Shown here piece after piece: positions 17,560 to 26,311 of a DNA stretch of 44,098 bases. Position 1 is the stretch's first letter. Every line of letters starts with the position of its first letter. The notes under the pieces are model-generated. The model saw only the letters and a program-made list of their open reading frames with translations, did no database searches and was not told the DNA's origin. The position numbers and the translations under genes were made by a program. This DNA comes from Nicoletella semolina (lineage in GTDB: Bacteria > Pseudomonadota > Gammaproteobacteria > Enterobacterales > Pasteurellaceae): contig NZ_SLXJ01000017.1 in assembly GCF_004345745.1 (NCBI RefSeq), positions 1 through 44,098 of the forward strand, read 5' to 3'.

Positions 17560-18456
17560 ATGAGCAAATCCTGTGGTGGCGCCTGTGGCGGTGATGCAAC
17601 GTCCGCAGCGGATACCGATATACAGGCCTCCTCCGAGGCGCCAGGGAGATGGGTCAGTGTTTATGCCGTGCCGAAGATGGACTGTCCATCAGAAGAACGA
17701 ATGATTCGCCTAGCCCTGAACGGCTTTGAGGAGATTCGGGCGCTGTCCTTCGACTTGTCGAACCGCCGGCTGAAGGTCGTGCATGACGGCGAGGTCGAGC
17801 CCGTCACCTCGAAACTGAAGACCTTGGGGCTAGGCGCCTCGCTTCAGGAAACCGTCGCTGCAAATCCAGAGACCATCAAGGCCGCCGAGTTTTCGGCAGC
17901 TTCTGCTAAGCAAGAATCCGGGACCCTGCGCTGGTTGCTCGGCATCAATGCACTTCTGTTCGTGGTGGAAATGACTGCCGGTCTGATCGCCCAGTCCACC
18001 GGCCTGATTGGAGAATCCCTGGACAATTTTTCCGATGCGGCGGTGTACGGGCTTGCCCTTTATGCGGTTGGACATAGCGTGAAAATGCAGGTACGTGCCG
18101 CGCATCTTGCTGGTGTACTGCAACTGATCTTGGCTGTGGGCGTGCTCGTAGAGGTGGTGAGACGCTTTGTATTCGGTAGTGAGCCTGAATCGCTGGTGAT
18201 GATGGCTATCGCATTCGTCGCATTGATTGCCAATACCAGTTGTCTGCTGCTCATATCCAAACATCGGGAAGGCGGGGCGCACATGAAGGCAAGCTGGATA
18301 TTCTCGGCCAACGACGTGGTGATCAACCTGGGGGGTATCACCGCCGGCGCCCTGGTCGCGTGGACTGGTTCCAATTATCCGGATCTGATTATCGGCACCA
18401 TCGCGGGGAGCATTGTACTTAACGGTGCCAGACGCATTTTGGCGTTGAAGGGTTAA
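17560..18456 (+). CDS. CDF-family heavy-metal cation efflux protein (transposon-type)
   Basis: This is a 298-residue cation diffusion facilitator. The N-terminus is Cys/Gly-rich (SKSCGGACGGD) and is followed by an HMA-like segment VPKMDCPSEERM. The membrane part has about five to six segments, and the metal site DNFSD lies in SLDNFSDAAVYG. Likely substrates are Zn, Cd or Co. It is visibly GC-rich against an AT-rich chromosome, has no uptake sequences and uses a MerR-type promoter, all consistent with recent transfer. Similar genes are known beside cadR-type regulators on Proteobacterial transposons. A GTGGAG site supports the ATG at 17560. It sits inside the mod gene, immediately before an IS481 element. 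Confidence 0.88.
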   Translation: MSKSCGGACGGDATSAADTDIQASSEAPGRWVSVYAVPKMDCPSEERMIRLALNGFEEIRALSFDLSNRRLKVVHDGEVEPVTSKLKTLGLGASLQETVAANPETIKAAEFSAASAKQESGTLRWLLGINALLFVVEMTAGLIAQSTGLIGESLDNFSDAAVYGLALYAVGHSVKMQVRAAHLAGVLQLILAVGVLVEVVRRFVFGSEPESLVMMAIAFVALIANTSCLLLISKHREGGAHMKASWIFSANDVVINLGGITAGALVAWTGSNYPDLIIGTIAGSIVLNGARRILALKG

Positions 18457-18462
18457 ATAATA

Positions 18463-19662
18463 TGCAGAAGATCAGACTTGATCTGACAATTCACTCTAAA
18501 AAGTGAGAGTTTCCCGTTTAGAATATGAGTGTCAAAAATCAATCTAAACAAAAAGGAAACTCTCATGTTTTATTCTAACAACCCTCTCATTAAACACAAG
18601 ACTGGTTTATTAAATTTAGCAGAAGAACTGGGTAATATTTCTCAAGCCTGCAAAGTAATGGGAATGAGCCGAGATACATTCTATCGTTATCAACAAGCGG
18701 TTGAGCAAGGTGGTGTTGAAGCATTGCTGAATCAAAATAGACGCGTTCCCAACTTAAAAAATCGTGTTGATGAGGCAATAGAGCAAGCTGTTGTGAAGTT
18801 TGCTCTTGATAACCCAGCATTTGGACAGGTGAGAGTGAGTAACGAACTCCGTAAACAAGGCATCTTTGTTTCAGCAGGAGGTGTACGCTCGATTTGGTTA
18901 CGTCATCATCTTGCCAATTTTAAGCAAAGATTAATCGCCCTGGAAAAACTGGTTGCAGAACAAGGTATTATACTCAGTGAAGCACAGGTACAAGCCTTAG
19001 AGCGTAAGAAAGAAGATGAGATTGCCTGTGGTGAAATTGAAACGGTACACCCTGGCTATCTTGGCTCACAAGATACTTTCTATGTGGGCAACCTCAAAGG
19101 AGTGGGCCGTATTTATCAACAAACGTTTATTGATACTTACAGTAAAGTGGCGTTTGCAAAACTTTATACAATGAAGACCGCTATCAGTGCTGCGGATATG
19201 CTGAATGATAAAGTGTTACCTTACTTTGAAAGCCAAGGTTTACCGATGTTACGCATATTAACTGACCGAGGAAGTGAATATTGTGGCAAGGTAGAAAATC
19301 ACGATTATGAGCTTTATTTAGCGATAAATGATATTGAACACAGTAAAACCAAGGTAAAACATCCGCAGACTAACGGCATCTGCGAACGGTTCCATAAAAC
19401 AATCTTACAAGAATTTTACCAAGTGGCATTTAGGAAGAAAATTTATACGGTTTAACGACATTACAAGCGGATTTAGATGAGTGGTTAATGTATTATAATC
19501 ACCATCGAACACATCAAGGAAAAATGTGCTGTGGCAGAACACCGATGGCAACCTTACTTGATGGAAAACGGATTTGGGTGGAAAAGAATTTAAGCTCAAA
19601 TTAATCTGACAGACACGGTAATTTAAAACGGGGGACTGTCAGATTAGGTTTGATCTTCTACA
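18463..19662 (+). mobile_element. IS481-family insertion sequence (about 1.2 kb)
   Basis: Imperfect terminal inverted repeats of about 30 bases bound the element. The left end starts TGCAGAAGATCAGACTTGAT and the right end, read inward, starts TGTAGAAGATCAAACCTAAT; both continue into ATCTGACA. TG...CA ends, one DDE transposase and the length fit IS481. I see no target-site duplication: the flanks are the 3' end of the metal-efflux gene on the left and the tail of mod on the right. This suggests the element moved together with that gene or recombined after insertion. It contains an exact uptake-sequence core at 18693-18701, so it is probably a long-term Pasteurellaceae resident. Confidence 0.85.
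18565..19604 (+). pseudogene. IS481 transposase, frameshifted near its C-terminus
   Basis: An ATG with AAAGGAAA upstream opens about 293 codons ending at TAA 19453-19455. An N-terminal helix-turn-helix region (NISQACKVMGMSRDTFYRYQ) is followed by the DDE core: SQDTFYVG, ILTDRGSEYCG and NGICERFHKTILQEFY. The last segment expected of the family (TLQADLDEWLMYYNHHRTHQ, then TPMATLLDG, ending at TAA 19602-19604) lies in another frame. A one-base shift near 19435-19450 separates them. The sequence AAAATTT nearby is not phased as a classic -1 slippery heptamer, so an inactivating mutation is the simpler reading. Confidence 0.85.
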
Positions 19663-19758
19663 TTTGCGTTGGACAAGGTTTTTGCGGGCAATGACGCACT
19701 AAAGGCAAATTTGGCGTTGCAATTAAAAGACGCTGATGTGGCGTTTGAGACGCTATAA
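19663..19758 (+). pseudogene. Type III mod, C-terminal remnant
   Basis: Directly after the right end of the insertion sequence, an open frame of 31 codons ends at TAA 19756-19758. It reads FALDKVFAGNDALKANLALQ and continues LKDADVAFETL. This matches the usual C-terminus of type III Mod proteins (a NDxLKxNxxLQxKDAxVxFxT pattern) and sits 12 bases before res, where mod should end. Together with 16660-17499 it shows that mod was interrupted and its middle lost. Confidence 0.85.
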
Positions 19759-19770
19759 GGTGGGGTAGCT

Positions 19771-22374
19771 ATGCAGTTAAAATTTGAAAAACTGGACTAT
19801 CAGCTTGATGCCATTTCTGCAGTAGTGGATTTATTTCAAGGCGAACCTAATCACGCCCAAGCATTTGAAATGACGGCAAGTGGCACTTCGCCTGTGGTGG
19901 GCAATCATCGTGCCTTGCCTGTAGACGAAATCGGTAAAAATTTAAATGCGGTGCAAAAACAGTTCGGGCAGCCTGAAACGCAAATCGGCGAACACGGTTT
20001 GAATTTTTCCATTGAAATGGAAACGGGGACGGGCAAAACCTATGTATATTTGCGAACGATTTTTGAGCTAAACAAACGCTACGGCTGGCAAAAATTTGTA
20101 ATTGTCGTGCCAAGCGTAGCGATTCGTGAAGGCATTTTGCAAAGTATTCGGGCGATGACACCGCATTTTGAAGCGGAATTTGACAAGCCGATTTTTCGCC
20201 ATTTTGTGTACGACAGCAGCCGTCTGAACGCCTTGCGTGGCTTTGCAACCAATCAGAATATTGAAATTTTGGTGATGAATATTCAGGCGTTTAATCAAAA
20301 AGATAACGTGATTAACCGTGTGAACGAAAGTGGCGAAGCTCCGATTTTGCATATTAGCCAAACGAGTCCGATTGTACTGGTTGATGAACCGCAAAATATG
20401 GAAACCGAGCTGGCAAAACAGGCGATTGATTCGCTTAATCCCTTGTTTGTGCTGCGATATTCCGCCACGCACAAGCAGCCGTATCACAAAATTTACAGTC
20501 TAAATCCGTTAGATGCGTATAACAAAAAACTGGTAAAGCAAATTGAAGTAGAGCCAGTTTTGGCACAAAACGATGTCAATGGGGCGTATGTGGCGTTGAA
20601 GGAATTTGTGTCGGGCAAAGGCAGCCTGAAAGCCAAAGTGGACATTCATTTTGTTGATAAAAAAGAGACCAAGAAAAAAACCGTTACCGTCAAATCAGGC
20701 GATGACTTATTTGATAAATCAAATGGTAACGAGAGTTACCGTTTCGGTTATTTAATCAATGGCTTGGACGTTGAAAACGGCGAAATCGCATTGTCAGGTG
20801 GGCAGATTATCCGCTTGGGTGAAAACGATGACGCTATCCGTGATGAAATAATGAAAAAGCAGATTGAACGGACGATTGTGGAGCATTTGGAGAAAGAAAA
20901 ACGTCTCAACCCCAAAGGCGTGAAGGTGCTGTCGCTGTTTTTTATTGATAAAGTGGCAAATTATCGCAATGACGGCAAATTTGCACGCTGGTTTGCCGAG
21001 ATTTATGAGCAAAAAACAGGCGAAAAAGCGGACGGCGTGCACGATGGTTATTTTTCAGAAGACCGCAAAGAAAAAGGTTTAAAAACCGATAAAGCAAAAG
21101 AAGAAGCGACTTACAATTTGATTATGAAAGATAAGGAAAAATTGCTGTCGTTTGAGTCGCCGTTGCGGTTTATTTTCTCGCATTCCGCCCTAAAAGAAGG
21201 GTGGGATAATCCGAATGTTTTTCAAATTTGCACACTGAATGAAACTCGTTCGCCGATTAAAAAACGCCAAGAAATCGGGCGAGGTTTGCGTTTAGCAGTA
21301 AACCAAAAGGGCGAGCGTGTGCGTGATGACGGCGTGAATATTTTGACCGTGATTGCCAACGAAAGCTACGAAAGTTTTGCTGCCAATCTGCAAAAAGAAT
21401 ATGAAGATGAATGCGGTATTCAATTTGGCAACGGCGGTGTAAAATCCAAAGCAAAACGCCAACAACAAACATTCCGCAAAGGCTTTACAATTGATCCTAT
21501 TTTCTTAGCAATTTGGCAGAAATTGCAGCATAAAACACGCTATGAAGTGCAATTTTCCCGTGATCAGTTGGTACAGAGTGCGTCGCAACATATAAAAAAT
21601 ATGACCGACATTCAAAAGGCACAAATCATGGTGCAAAAAGCGACTTTGCATCAAACCCAAACCGATGGTATTTGGGGCGAGGAAAGAAATTCGTGGACGG
21701 AACAAACAGCGATAGATTGGCAAATTCCCGATGTGTTGGGTGAAATCCAAAAGAAAACGCAATTAACCCGCCAAACGGTTTATGAAATTGTGCAACAATC
21801 GGGGCGGATTGCCGATATTGCCAATAATCCGCAACGTTTTGTAGATTTGGTTAGCGAAAAAATCCTCTTGGCGTTACACGACTTGATGATTGATGGCATT
21901 AAATATTTCAGACTGCCTGAAAATGGGGAAAATTACGCACAAAGTTTAGCGAAATGGCGTGATTTGGAACAAAACGGCACGGAATTTTTCTTAAATGAAT
22001 ATTCATTTTCGGTGCAAAATCCAGACAAAACGATTTTTGCCGATTTTATTTCGCTGGATTCGCAAACCGAAAAAACGTTTGCCGAGCAATGCGAACACCA
22101 CGATGATGTGCAGTTGTATTTTAAATTACCAGGCTGGTTTAACGTACCAACGCCAATTGGCAATTACAATCCCGACTGGGCGATTGTGATGAAAAATCGT
22201 GAACAAGTGTATTTTGTTGCCGAAACCAAAAACACAGGCAAAGGCATTCAAGACGGCGTGGATTTGGATAAATTGCATTGGTCGGAACAACAAAAAATCA
22301 CCTGTGCGAAGAAGTATTTTGCGGTGTTTGATGGCGTGAATTATCGGATTGTGGAGAAATTATCAGAACTTTAG
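19771..22374 (+). CDS. Type III restriction enzyme, Res subunit
   Basis: This is an 867-residue superfamily-2 helicase/nuclease, apparently complete. Motif I TGTGKT lies at about 85-90, motif II DEPQ at about 205-208 (as usual for type III Res), motif III SATH follows, then motif VI in EIGRGLRLAV. The C-terminal nuclease motif is PDW with AETK at about 800-825. Type III Res needs Mod to find its site, so with mod destroyed it is probably inert unless another Mod acts in trans. It starts 12 bases after the mod stop, with a GGTGGGG-type ribosome site, and ends at a strong terminator. Confidence 0.94.
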   Translation: MQLKFEKLDYQLDAISAVVDLFQGEPNHAQAFEMTASGTSPVVGNHRALPVDEIGKNLNAVQKQFGQPETQIGEHGLNFSIEMETGTGKTYVYLRTIFELNKRYGWQKFVIVVPSVAIREGILQSIRAMTPHFEAEFDKPIFRHFVYDSSRLNALRGFATNQNIEILVMNIQAFNQKDNVINRVNESGEAPILHISQTSPIVLVDEPQNMETELAKQAIDSLNPLFVLRYSATHKQPYHKIYSLNPLDAYNKKLVKQIEVEPVLAQNDVNGAYVALKEFVSGKGSLKAKVDIHFVDKKETKKKTVTVKSGDDLFDKSNGNESYRFGYLINGLDVENGEIALSGGQIIRLGENDDAIRDEIMKKQIERTIVEHLEKEKRLNPKGVKVLSLFFIDKVANYRNDGKFARWFAEIYEQKTGEKADGVHDGYFSEDRKEKGLKTDKAKEEATYNLIMKDKEKLLSFESPLRFIFSHSALKEGWDNPNVFQICTLNETRSPIKKRQEIGRGLRLAVNQKGERVRDDGVNILTVIANESYESFAANLQKEYEDECGIQFGNGGVKSKAKRQQQTFRKGFTIDPIFLAIWQKLQHKTRYEVQFSRDQLVQSASQHIKNMTDIQKAQIMVQKATLHQTQTDGIWGEERNSWTEQTAIDWQIPDVLGEIQKKTQLTRQTVYEIVQQSGRIADIANNPQRFVDLVSEKILLALHDLMIDGIKYFRLPENGENYAQSLAKWRDLEQNGTEFFLNEYSFSVQNPDKTIFADFISLDSQTEKTFAEQCEHHDDVQLYFKLPGWFNVPTPIGNYNPDWAIVMKNREQVYFVAETKNTGKGIQDGVDLDKLHWSEQQKITCAKKYFAVFDGVNYRIVEKLSEL

Positions 22375-22439
22375 TTCTCCGTCGTATATTGACTGGATCA
22401 GCTTGACTAGTTCAAGACAGCACGAGAAACCTACAAGAA

Positions 22440-22478
22440 AAAGCGACAAAATGTCTATTTTGTCGCTTTGTTTTTTTT
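22440..22478 (+). terminator. res terminator
   Basis: A perfect 13-bp stem (AAAGCGACAAAAT / ATTTTGTCGCTTT) with loop GTCT is followed by G and a run of eight T. It lies 65 bases after the res stop. Confidence 0.93.
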
Positions 22479-22604
22479 AACAATAACACTAGTAGTTGAG
22501 CTATAAGTTTCCTTTGTACAACCGCTACGCTATACCGTATTTTTTACAAATTTTAAGTGAATACTCACCGCTTGTTATCTGTAAATATATTCCCCAAACG
22601 TCAA

Positions 22605-23687
22605 TTATGGGACGATCACCGTAAAAACATAAGCCGAAAGATTAACCAACAATACAATGCCATATAACATATTGGTTTTCCCTTGGTTTAAGGACAACAT
22701 TGCCACAAAAGCTGACAGGCAAAGTAAGACCATTGATTTCCAATCTAAGCCTAATACTAGATTAATATCGTAAATTAAACACACAATCACAACAGCAGGA
22801 ATAGTCAGTCCGATACTTGCTAGTGCAGAACCTAATGCAAGATTGACGCTGGTTTGCAAACGGTTACGGTGGGCTGCGGTTAATGCTGCTAAACCTTCTG
22901 GCAGTAAAACAACTGCCGCAATAATCACCCCAACTAAAGCCAATGGAGCGCCTGCTCCTACGACCATTCGTTCAATTACTGGCGATAGGGCTTTAGCTAA
23001 GAGGACTACGATTCCTAAACAGATAATCAGGAATAGAAGGCTGGTGAGTGCCACTTTATTTGAGGGAGGTTCAGCGTGGTGAGCGGGGTTATTATCATCA
23101 ACCAAAAAGTAATCACGATGACGCACGGTTTGCATCATAATAAATGAACCGTAAAGCACTAATGATGCGATAGCCACAAAAATAAGCTGTGTAGAGCTGT
23201 AAGTTGGTCCTTCAGTTGATGTCGTAAAATTCGGTAACACTAACGTTAAAACAAGGATAGAGATCAAGGTAACTAATGCTGTTGAGGCAGATTTTTGACT
23301 AAAAAATTGCTCGTGGTGTTTCAAGCCGCCAATCATCAAACACGCCCCTAAGATCCCATTTAAAATTAACATAATTGCCGCAAAAACCGTATCTCGAGCC
23401 AAATAAGCCGCATTATCGCCGCCAGCAACCATTAATGAGACGATCAACGCCACTTCAATCACGGTAATGGCTAACGCCAAAATAATCGTACCAAATGGTT
23501 CACCCACTTTGTGAGCAACAACCTCTGCGTGATGAACAGCAGATAGCACGCTACCGATCAACAATATTCCGCCCACAATTTGCAACAACGTGCTTTCTTG
23601 CACACCGAAAAAATAAAGCCCCCAAGCCAAAATTGGAAAAACTAAAGACCAAATTGGTATTGGGGCATGTGCCTTTTGTGTTGGCAT
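22605..23687 (-). CDS. chaA: Ca2+/H+ (Na+/K+) antiporter ChaA
   Basis: This is a 360-residue inner-membrane protein of the CaCA superfamily (E. coli ChaA 366), with about eleven membrane segments in two halves. The conserved alpha repeats are GEPFGTIILALAITVIEVAL in the first half and LPEGLAALTAAHRNRLQTSV with GSALASIGLTIPA in the second. ChaA exchanges Ca2+, Na+ or K+ for protons and helps tolerance of salt and alkaline pH. The ATG is preceded by AAGGAG. It is divergent from rraA and convergent with res. Confidence 0.93.
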   Translation of the reverse strand: MPTQKAHAPIPIWSLVFPILAWGLYFFGVQESTLLQIVGGILLIGSVLSAVHHAEVVAHKVGEPFGTIILALAITVIEVALIVSLMVAGGDNAAYLARDTVFAAIMLILNGILGACLMIGGLKHHEQFFSQKSASTALVTLISILVLTLVLPNFTTSTEGPTYSSTQLIFVAIASLVLYGSFIMMQTVRHRDYFLVDDNNPAHHAEPPSNKVALTSLLFLIICLGIVVLLAKALSPVIERMVVGAGAPLALVGVIIAAVVLLPEGLAALTAAHRNRLQTSVNLALGSALASIGLTIPAVVIVCLIYDINLVLGLDWKSMVLLCLSAFVAMLSLNQGKTNMLYGIVLLVNLSAYVFTVIVP

Positions 23688-23829
23688 AAAAACTCCTTAA
23701 ATTTAAGATACCTTGTCATAGACGAGCAAGGAAAGTGAATCTAGGTTATGGATAATCAATTAGTTATAACATCGAATACCCTTTTTTAGCAAAACATTTT
23801 TTCATGTTTACTGTTGTAAAAACAATCTA

Positions 23830-23862
23830 ACAAGCGGTTGAATTTGAACAAATTTTTGCAAA
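23830..23862 (+). repeat. Extended Apl-type DNA uptake sequence
   Basis: ACAAGCGGT is followed by an AT-rich stretch and then AATTTTTGCAAA, matching the extended Apl-type uptake motif. It lies in the chaA/rraA divergent gap. Confidence 0.85.
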
Positions 23863-23865
23863 GGT

Positions 23866-23903
23866 TTATACTCTTCCATAAATCTTATACTCTCCCCTAA
23901 ATC
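23866..23903 (+). repeat. 19-bp tandem duplication in rraA upstream region
   Basis: Two adjacent 19-base units, TTATACTCTTCCATAAATC and TTATACTCTCCCCTAAATC, match at 17 of 19 positions. Each carries a -10-like TATACT, so rraA may have a duplicated promoter element. The rraA start is 21 bases downstream. Confidence 0.75.
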
Positions 23904-23923
23904 TAGGTAAAAAGGAGCAAGCT

Positions 23924-24421
23924 ATGCATATTGACACTTCAACATTGTGCGATATTTATTCTGATCAGGTTGATGTCGTTGAACCTATTTTTTCAAGTTT
24001 CGGTGGTCGTCCTTCGTTCTATGGAAAAATTACCACGATCAAATGCTTTGAAAATAACGGATTAATCGCCGAAGTATTAGAAGAGAACGGACAAGGCCGA
24101 GTGCTATTAGTTGATGGCGGAGGTGCAGTTCGCCGTGCATTACTTGATAGCTCACTGGCACAAATTGCCGTCGAAAACGACTGGGAAGGCATTATTATTA
24201 ATGGTGCCGTTCGCCAACTTGATATACTTGAAACACTTGATCTTGGGATCCAAGCTCTTGCCCCTATTCCCGTTGGTGCCGATGACAATACTATTGGTGA
24301 AATTGATACGCCCGTTAATTTCGGTGGCGTTACATTCCTGCCTGAAGATTATGTTTATGCCGACTTAACGGGTATCGTACTTTCACCAGATCTACTTGAT
24401 CTCAATGACGAGCTTGCATAA
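23924..24421 (+). CDS. rraA: Regulator of ribonuclease activity A
   Basis: RraA is a 165-residue trimeric ring protein (E. coli 161) that binds RNase E and restrains its activity, changing mRNA turnover. The family pattern is clear: [19 protein letters not shown] at the N-terminus, [38 protein letters not shown] and [11 protein letters not shown]. The ATG is preceded by AGGAG. It stands alone, facing trmN6 convergently. Confidence 0.95.
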   Translation: MHIDTSTLCDIYSDQVDVVEPIFSSFGGRPSFYGKITTIKCFENNGLIAEVLEENGQGRVLLVDGGGAVRRALLDSSLAQIAVENDWEGIIINGAVRQLDILETLDLGIQALAPIPVGADDNTIGEIDTPVNFGGVTFLPEDYVYADLTGIVLSPDLLDLNDELA

Positions 24422-24444
24422 TAGCTGTGATTGTAGATCCTTCT

Positions 24445-25215
24445 TTACATTTTTAAATAAAACGATTTTGTCAGAGCAATAAAATCCTCACTGTATTTAC
24501 CATTGCTCTGATAAATATTTAATTGGTATTGTGCATAAGAGTTGGGTGTTGTAGAGCGAGCAAAGTCTACGTTTTGAACTATCGGATTAGCAACTATCGG
24601 ATTATCAGCCATCGCAAAAACCATTACCCACCTTTTGGGTGGTCTGTCCGCTTGAGTATGGATTTTCCATAACTGAGTACAATACAACCCAATTTCGTGG
24701 CTGCAAGCAATGAGTTTTTGCCCTTCTTCAATCGGTAAAATCCACCAAATTTCTCCGCCAAGTGCCAAGCATTCTTTTGCTTTTTTCAGCCACATCAAAT
24801 GAGGCTGCACCGCACTGCGAGCAAGCGTCCTTTCATCACTACGGCTCGCCAAACTATTTGAAAAATACGGAGGGTTAGCAACAACCAAATCAAATTTAGT
24901 TTCAGTACGAAACTGCAACACATCTTGGTTTAAGACACAAATTCGCTCCGACCAAGGGCTTTGCTGAACGTTCTTTTTTGCTTGCATTGCTGCATTGGCT
25001 TCCAATTCCAGTGCAACTATTTGACAATCGGAAGCGGTGCGTTGTGCCAACATGATTGCAATAAGTCCAGTCCCTGTTCCCAAATCCAGAACACGTTTAG
25101 CATTTTGCACATCAGCTATCGCACCAAGTAAAACCCCATCAGTATTTACCTTCATTGCACAACGATCGTGTGCAATGAAAAACTGTTTAAATTGAAATCC
25201 CAGTGAGTTGCTCAT
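24445..25215 (-). CDS. trmN6: tRNA1(Val) (adenine37-N6)-methyltransferase
   Basis: This is a 256-residue Rossmann-fold methyltransferase of the YfiC/TrmN6 family, which methylates A37 next to the anticodon of tRNA1(Val). The AdoMet-binding motif DLGTGTG is at residues 44-50 and the N6-adenine catalytic NPPY at 114-117. The N-terminal GFQFKQFFIAHDRCAMKVNTD is characteristic. The ribosome site is weak. psd lies upstream (to the right) in the same direction, 48 bases away. Confidence 0.93.
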   Translation of the reverse strand: MSNSLGFQFKQFFIAHDRCAMKVNTDGVLLGAIADVQNAKRVLDLGTGTGLIAIMLAQRTASDCQIVALELEANAAMQAKKNVQQSPWSERICVLNQDVLQFRTETKFDLVVANPPYFSNSLASRSDERTLARSAVQPHLMWLKKAKECLALGGEIWWILPIEEGQKLIACSHEIGLYCTQLWKIHTQADRPPKRWVMVFAMADNPIVANPIVQNVDFARSTTPNSYAQYQLNIYQSNGKYSEDFIALTKSFYLKM

Positions 25216-25263
25216 TAGTTAAAATAAGTGAATTATTCGCCAAATATAACGATTAAGGTATAT

Positions 25264-26154
25264 TTAAATCACTGTTCCTAAACGCTCTCCCATTCTAGTT
25301 TCTGTACCTGCTGCCAATCTATCCTCAAAATTAATCGCATTTTGAGGGAATAAATTAATGACTGTAGAACCAAGACGGAAAGCTCCCATTTCCTGCCCTT
25401 TCTCTAAATGTATCGCTGTTTCATCTGTTGTAGAATATTCATAAACCACCACTTCATTTATTCTTGGTGGATTAACTACCCCAGCCCAAACCGTACTTAT
25501 ACTCGCAGTAATGGTTGCTCCAACCAAGATTTGCACCATCGTACCGAACACTGTCTCAAATTCACAAATAACACGCTCATTACGAGCAAATAAATTGGGA
25601 ATATGCTCTGCAAGAAATGGGTTCACCGAAAATAGATCACCAGGTACATAAATCATCTTGCGTAATGTACCATCGCAAGGCATATGTACTCGATGGTAAT
25701 CTCGAGGTGATAGATAAGTTGTGATGAACTGCCCATTTTGGAATGAGCTTACTAGTTTCTCATCGTGAGCCAAAAGGGTTTCAAGGGTGAAATTATGTCC
25801 TTTTGCCTGCAATAACCGATTTTGCTCAATCTTTCCCAATTCACTAATTTTGCCATCAGCAGGCAAACAAACTGCTTTTAAAGCTTGATCAATCGGACGA
25901 GTATTTTCCTTTAGTGGACGAATAAAAAATTCATTAAAACTGGCATAGTCGGAAGGACTCGTTTTCTCAGCTTCTTCCAGATTAACACGATATTTGTGAG
26001 CAAATAATTTAATGATAAAGTGTGTTAGCGTTCCCCATTTTTGCTCCGCTAACCAACCTGCCGCTCGAGTAATGGCTAACTGAGGTAATAGGTAATGAAG
26101 TGCGATCTTTACCCGAGTCCAATAATTAGGGGTTGGGTAGCCTTTTAATTGCAT
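25264..26154 (-). CDS. psd: Phosphatidylserine decarboxylase proenzyme
   Basis: Psd makes phosphatidylethanolamine at the inner membrane. The 296-residue proenzyme cleaves itself at LGST near the C-terminus (in FRLGSTVINLF), where the serine becomes the pyruvoyl group. Other signatures are FNEFFIRPLKENTRP, LPADGKISELG and YLSPRDYHRVHMP with the catalytic Asp/His. I used the ATG at 26154 (MQLKGYP) with AGAGGA upstream. An open extension of 33 codons further upstream is not family-like. Confidence 0.95.
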   Translation of the reverse strand: MQLKGYPTPNYWTRVKIALHYLLPQLAITRAAGWLAEQKWGTLTHFIIKLFAHKYRVNLEEAEKTSPSDYASFNEFFIRPLKENTRPIDQALKAVCLPADGKISELGKIEQNRLLQAKGHNFTLETLLAHDEKLVSSFQNGQFITTYLSPRDYHRVHMPCDGTLRKMIYVPGDLFSVNPFLAEHIPNLFARNERVICEFETVFGTMVQILVGATITASISTVWAGVVNPPRINEVVVYEYSTTDETAIHLEKGQEMGAFRLGSTVINLFPQNAINFEDRLAAGTETRMGERLGTVI

Positions 26155-26213
26155 AATGTTTTCCTCTGTAAATTGCTTTTTGCTATATAAATTTTCTATT
26201 ATATAAATTTCTG

Positions 26214-26245
26214 CTATACAAAACTTATCAACGAAGTATAGCAAA
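26214..26245. other. Inverted repeat upstream of psd
   Basis: TGCTATAC (26214-26221) and GTATAGCA (26238-26245) form a perfect 8-bp inverted repeat around 16 bases, in the comEA-psd gap. It could be an operator near the psd promoter or a weak terminator for comEA. There is no T-run on either side that decides. Confidence 0.4.
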
Positions 26246-26311
26246 AGCGACAAACTTTACAATCTGGCGACCGCCCCTACTCATCCCAGTAAACCGCTAA
26301 CCTAATACTAT

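Noticed and set aside
17830-18282. 150-residue reverse-strand open frame in the metal-efflux gene
   Set aside because: It is an antisense shadow of a GC-rich gene, with no recognisable domain or ribosome site.
19430-19450. Programmed -1 frameshift in the IS481 transposase
   Set aside because: AAAATTT is present, but the zero frame reads AAA-ATT-TAT, not A-AAA-TTT. IS481 elements normally use one open frame.
18450-19675. Target-site duplication flanking the insertion sequence
   Set aside because: The bases outside the two ends (AAATAATA on the left, TTTGCGTT on the right) do not match.
20068-20487. 139-residue reverse-strand open frame within res
   Set aside because: It lies wholly antisense to conserved helicase motifs and has no supporting signals.
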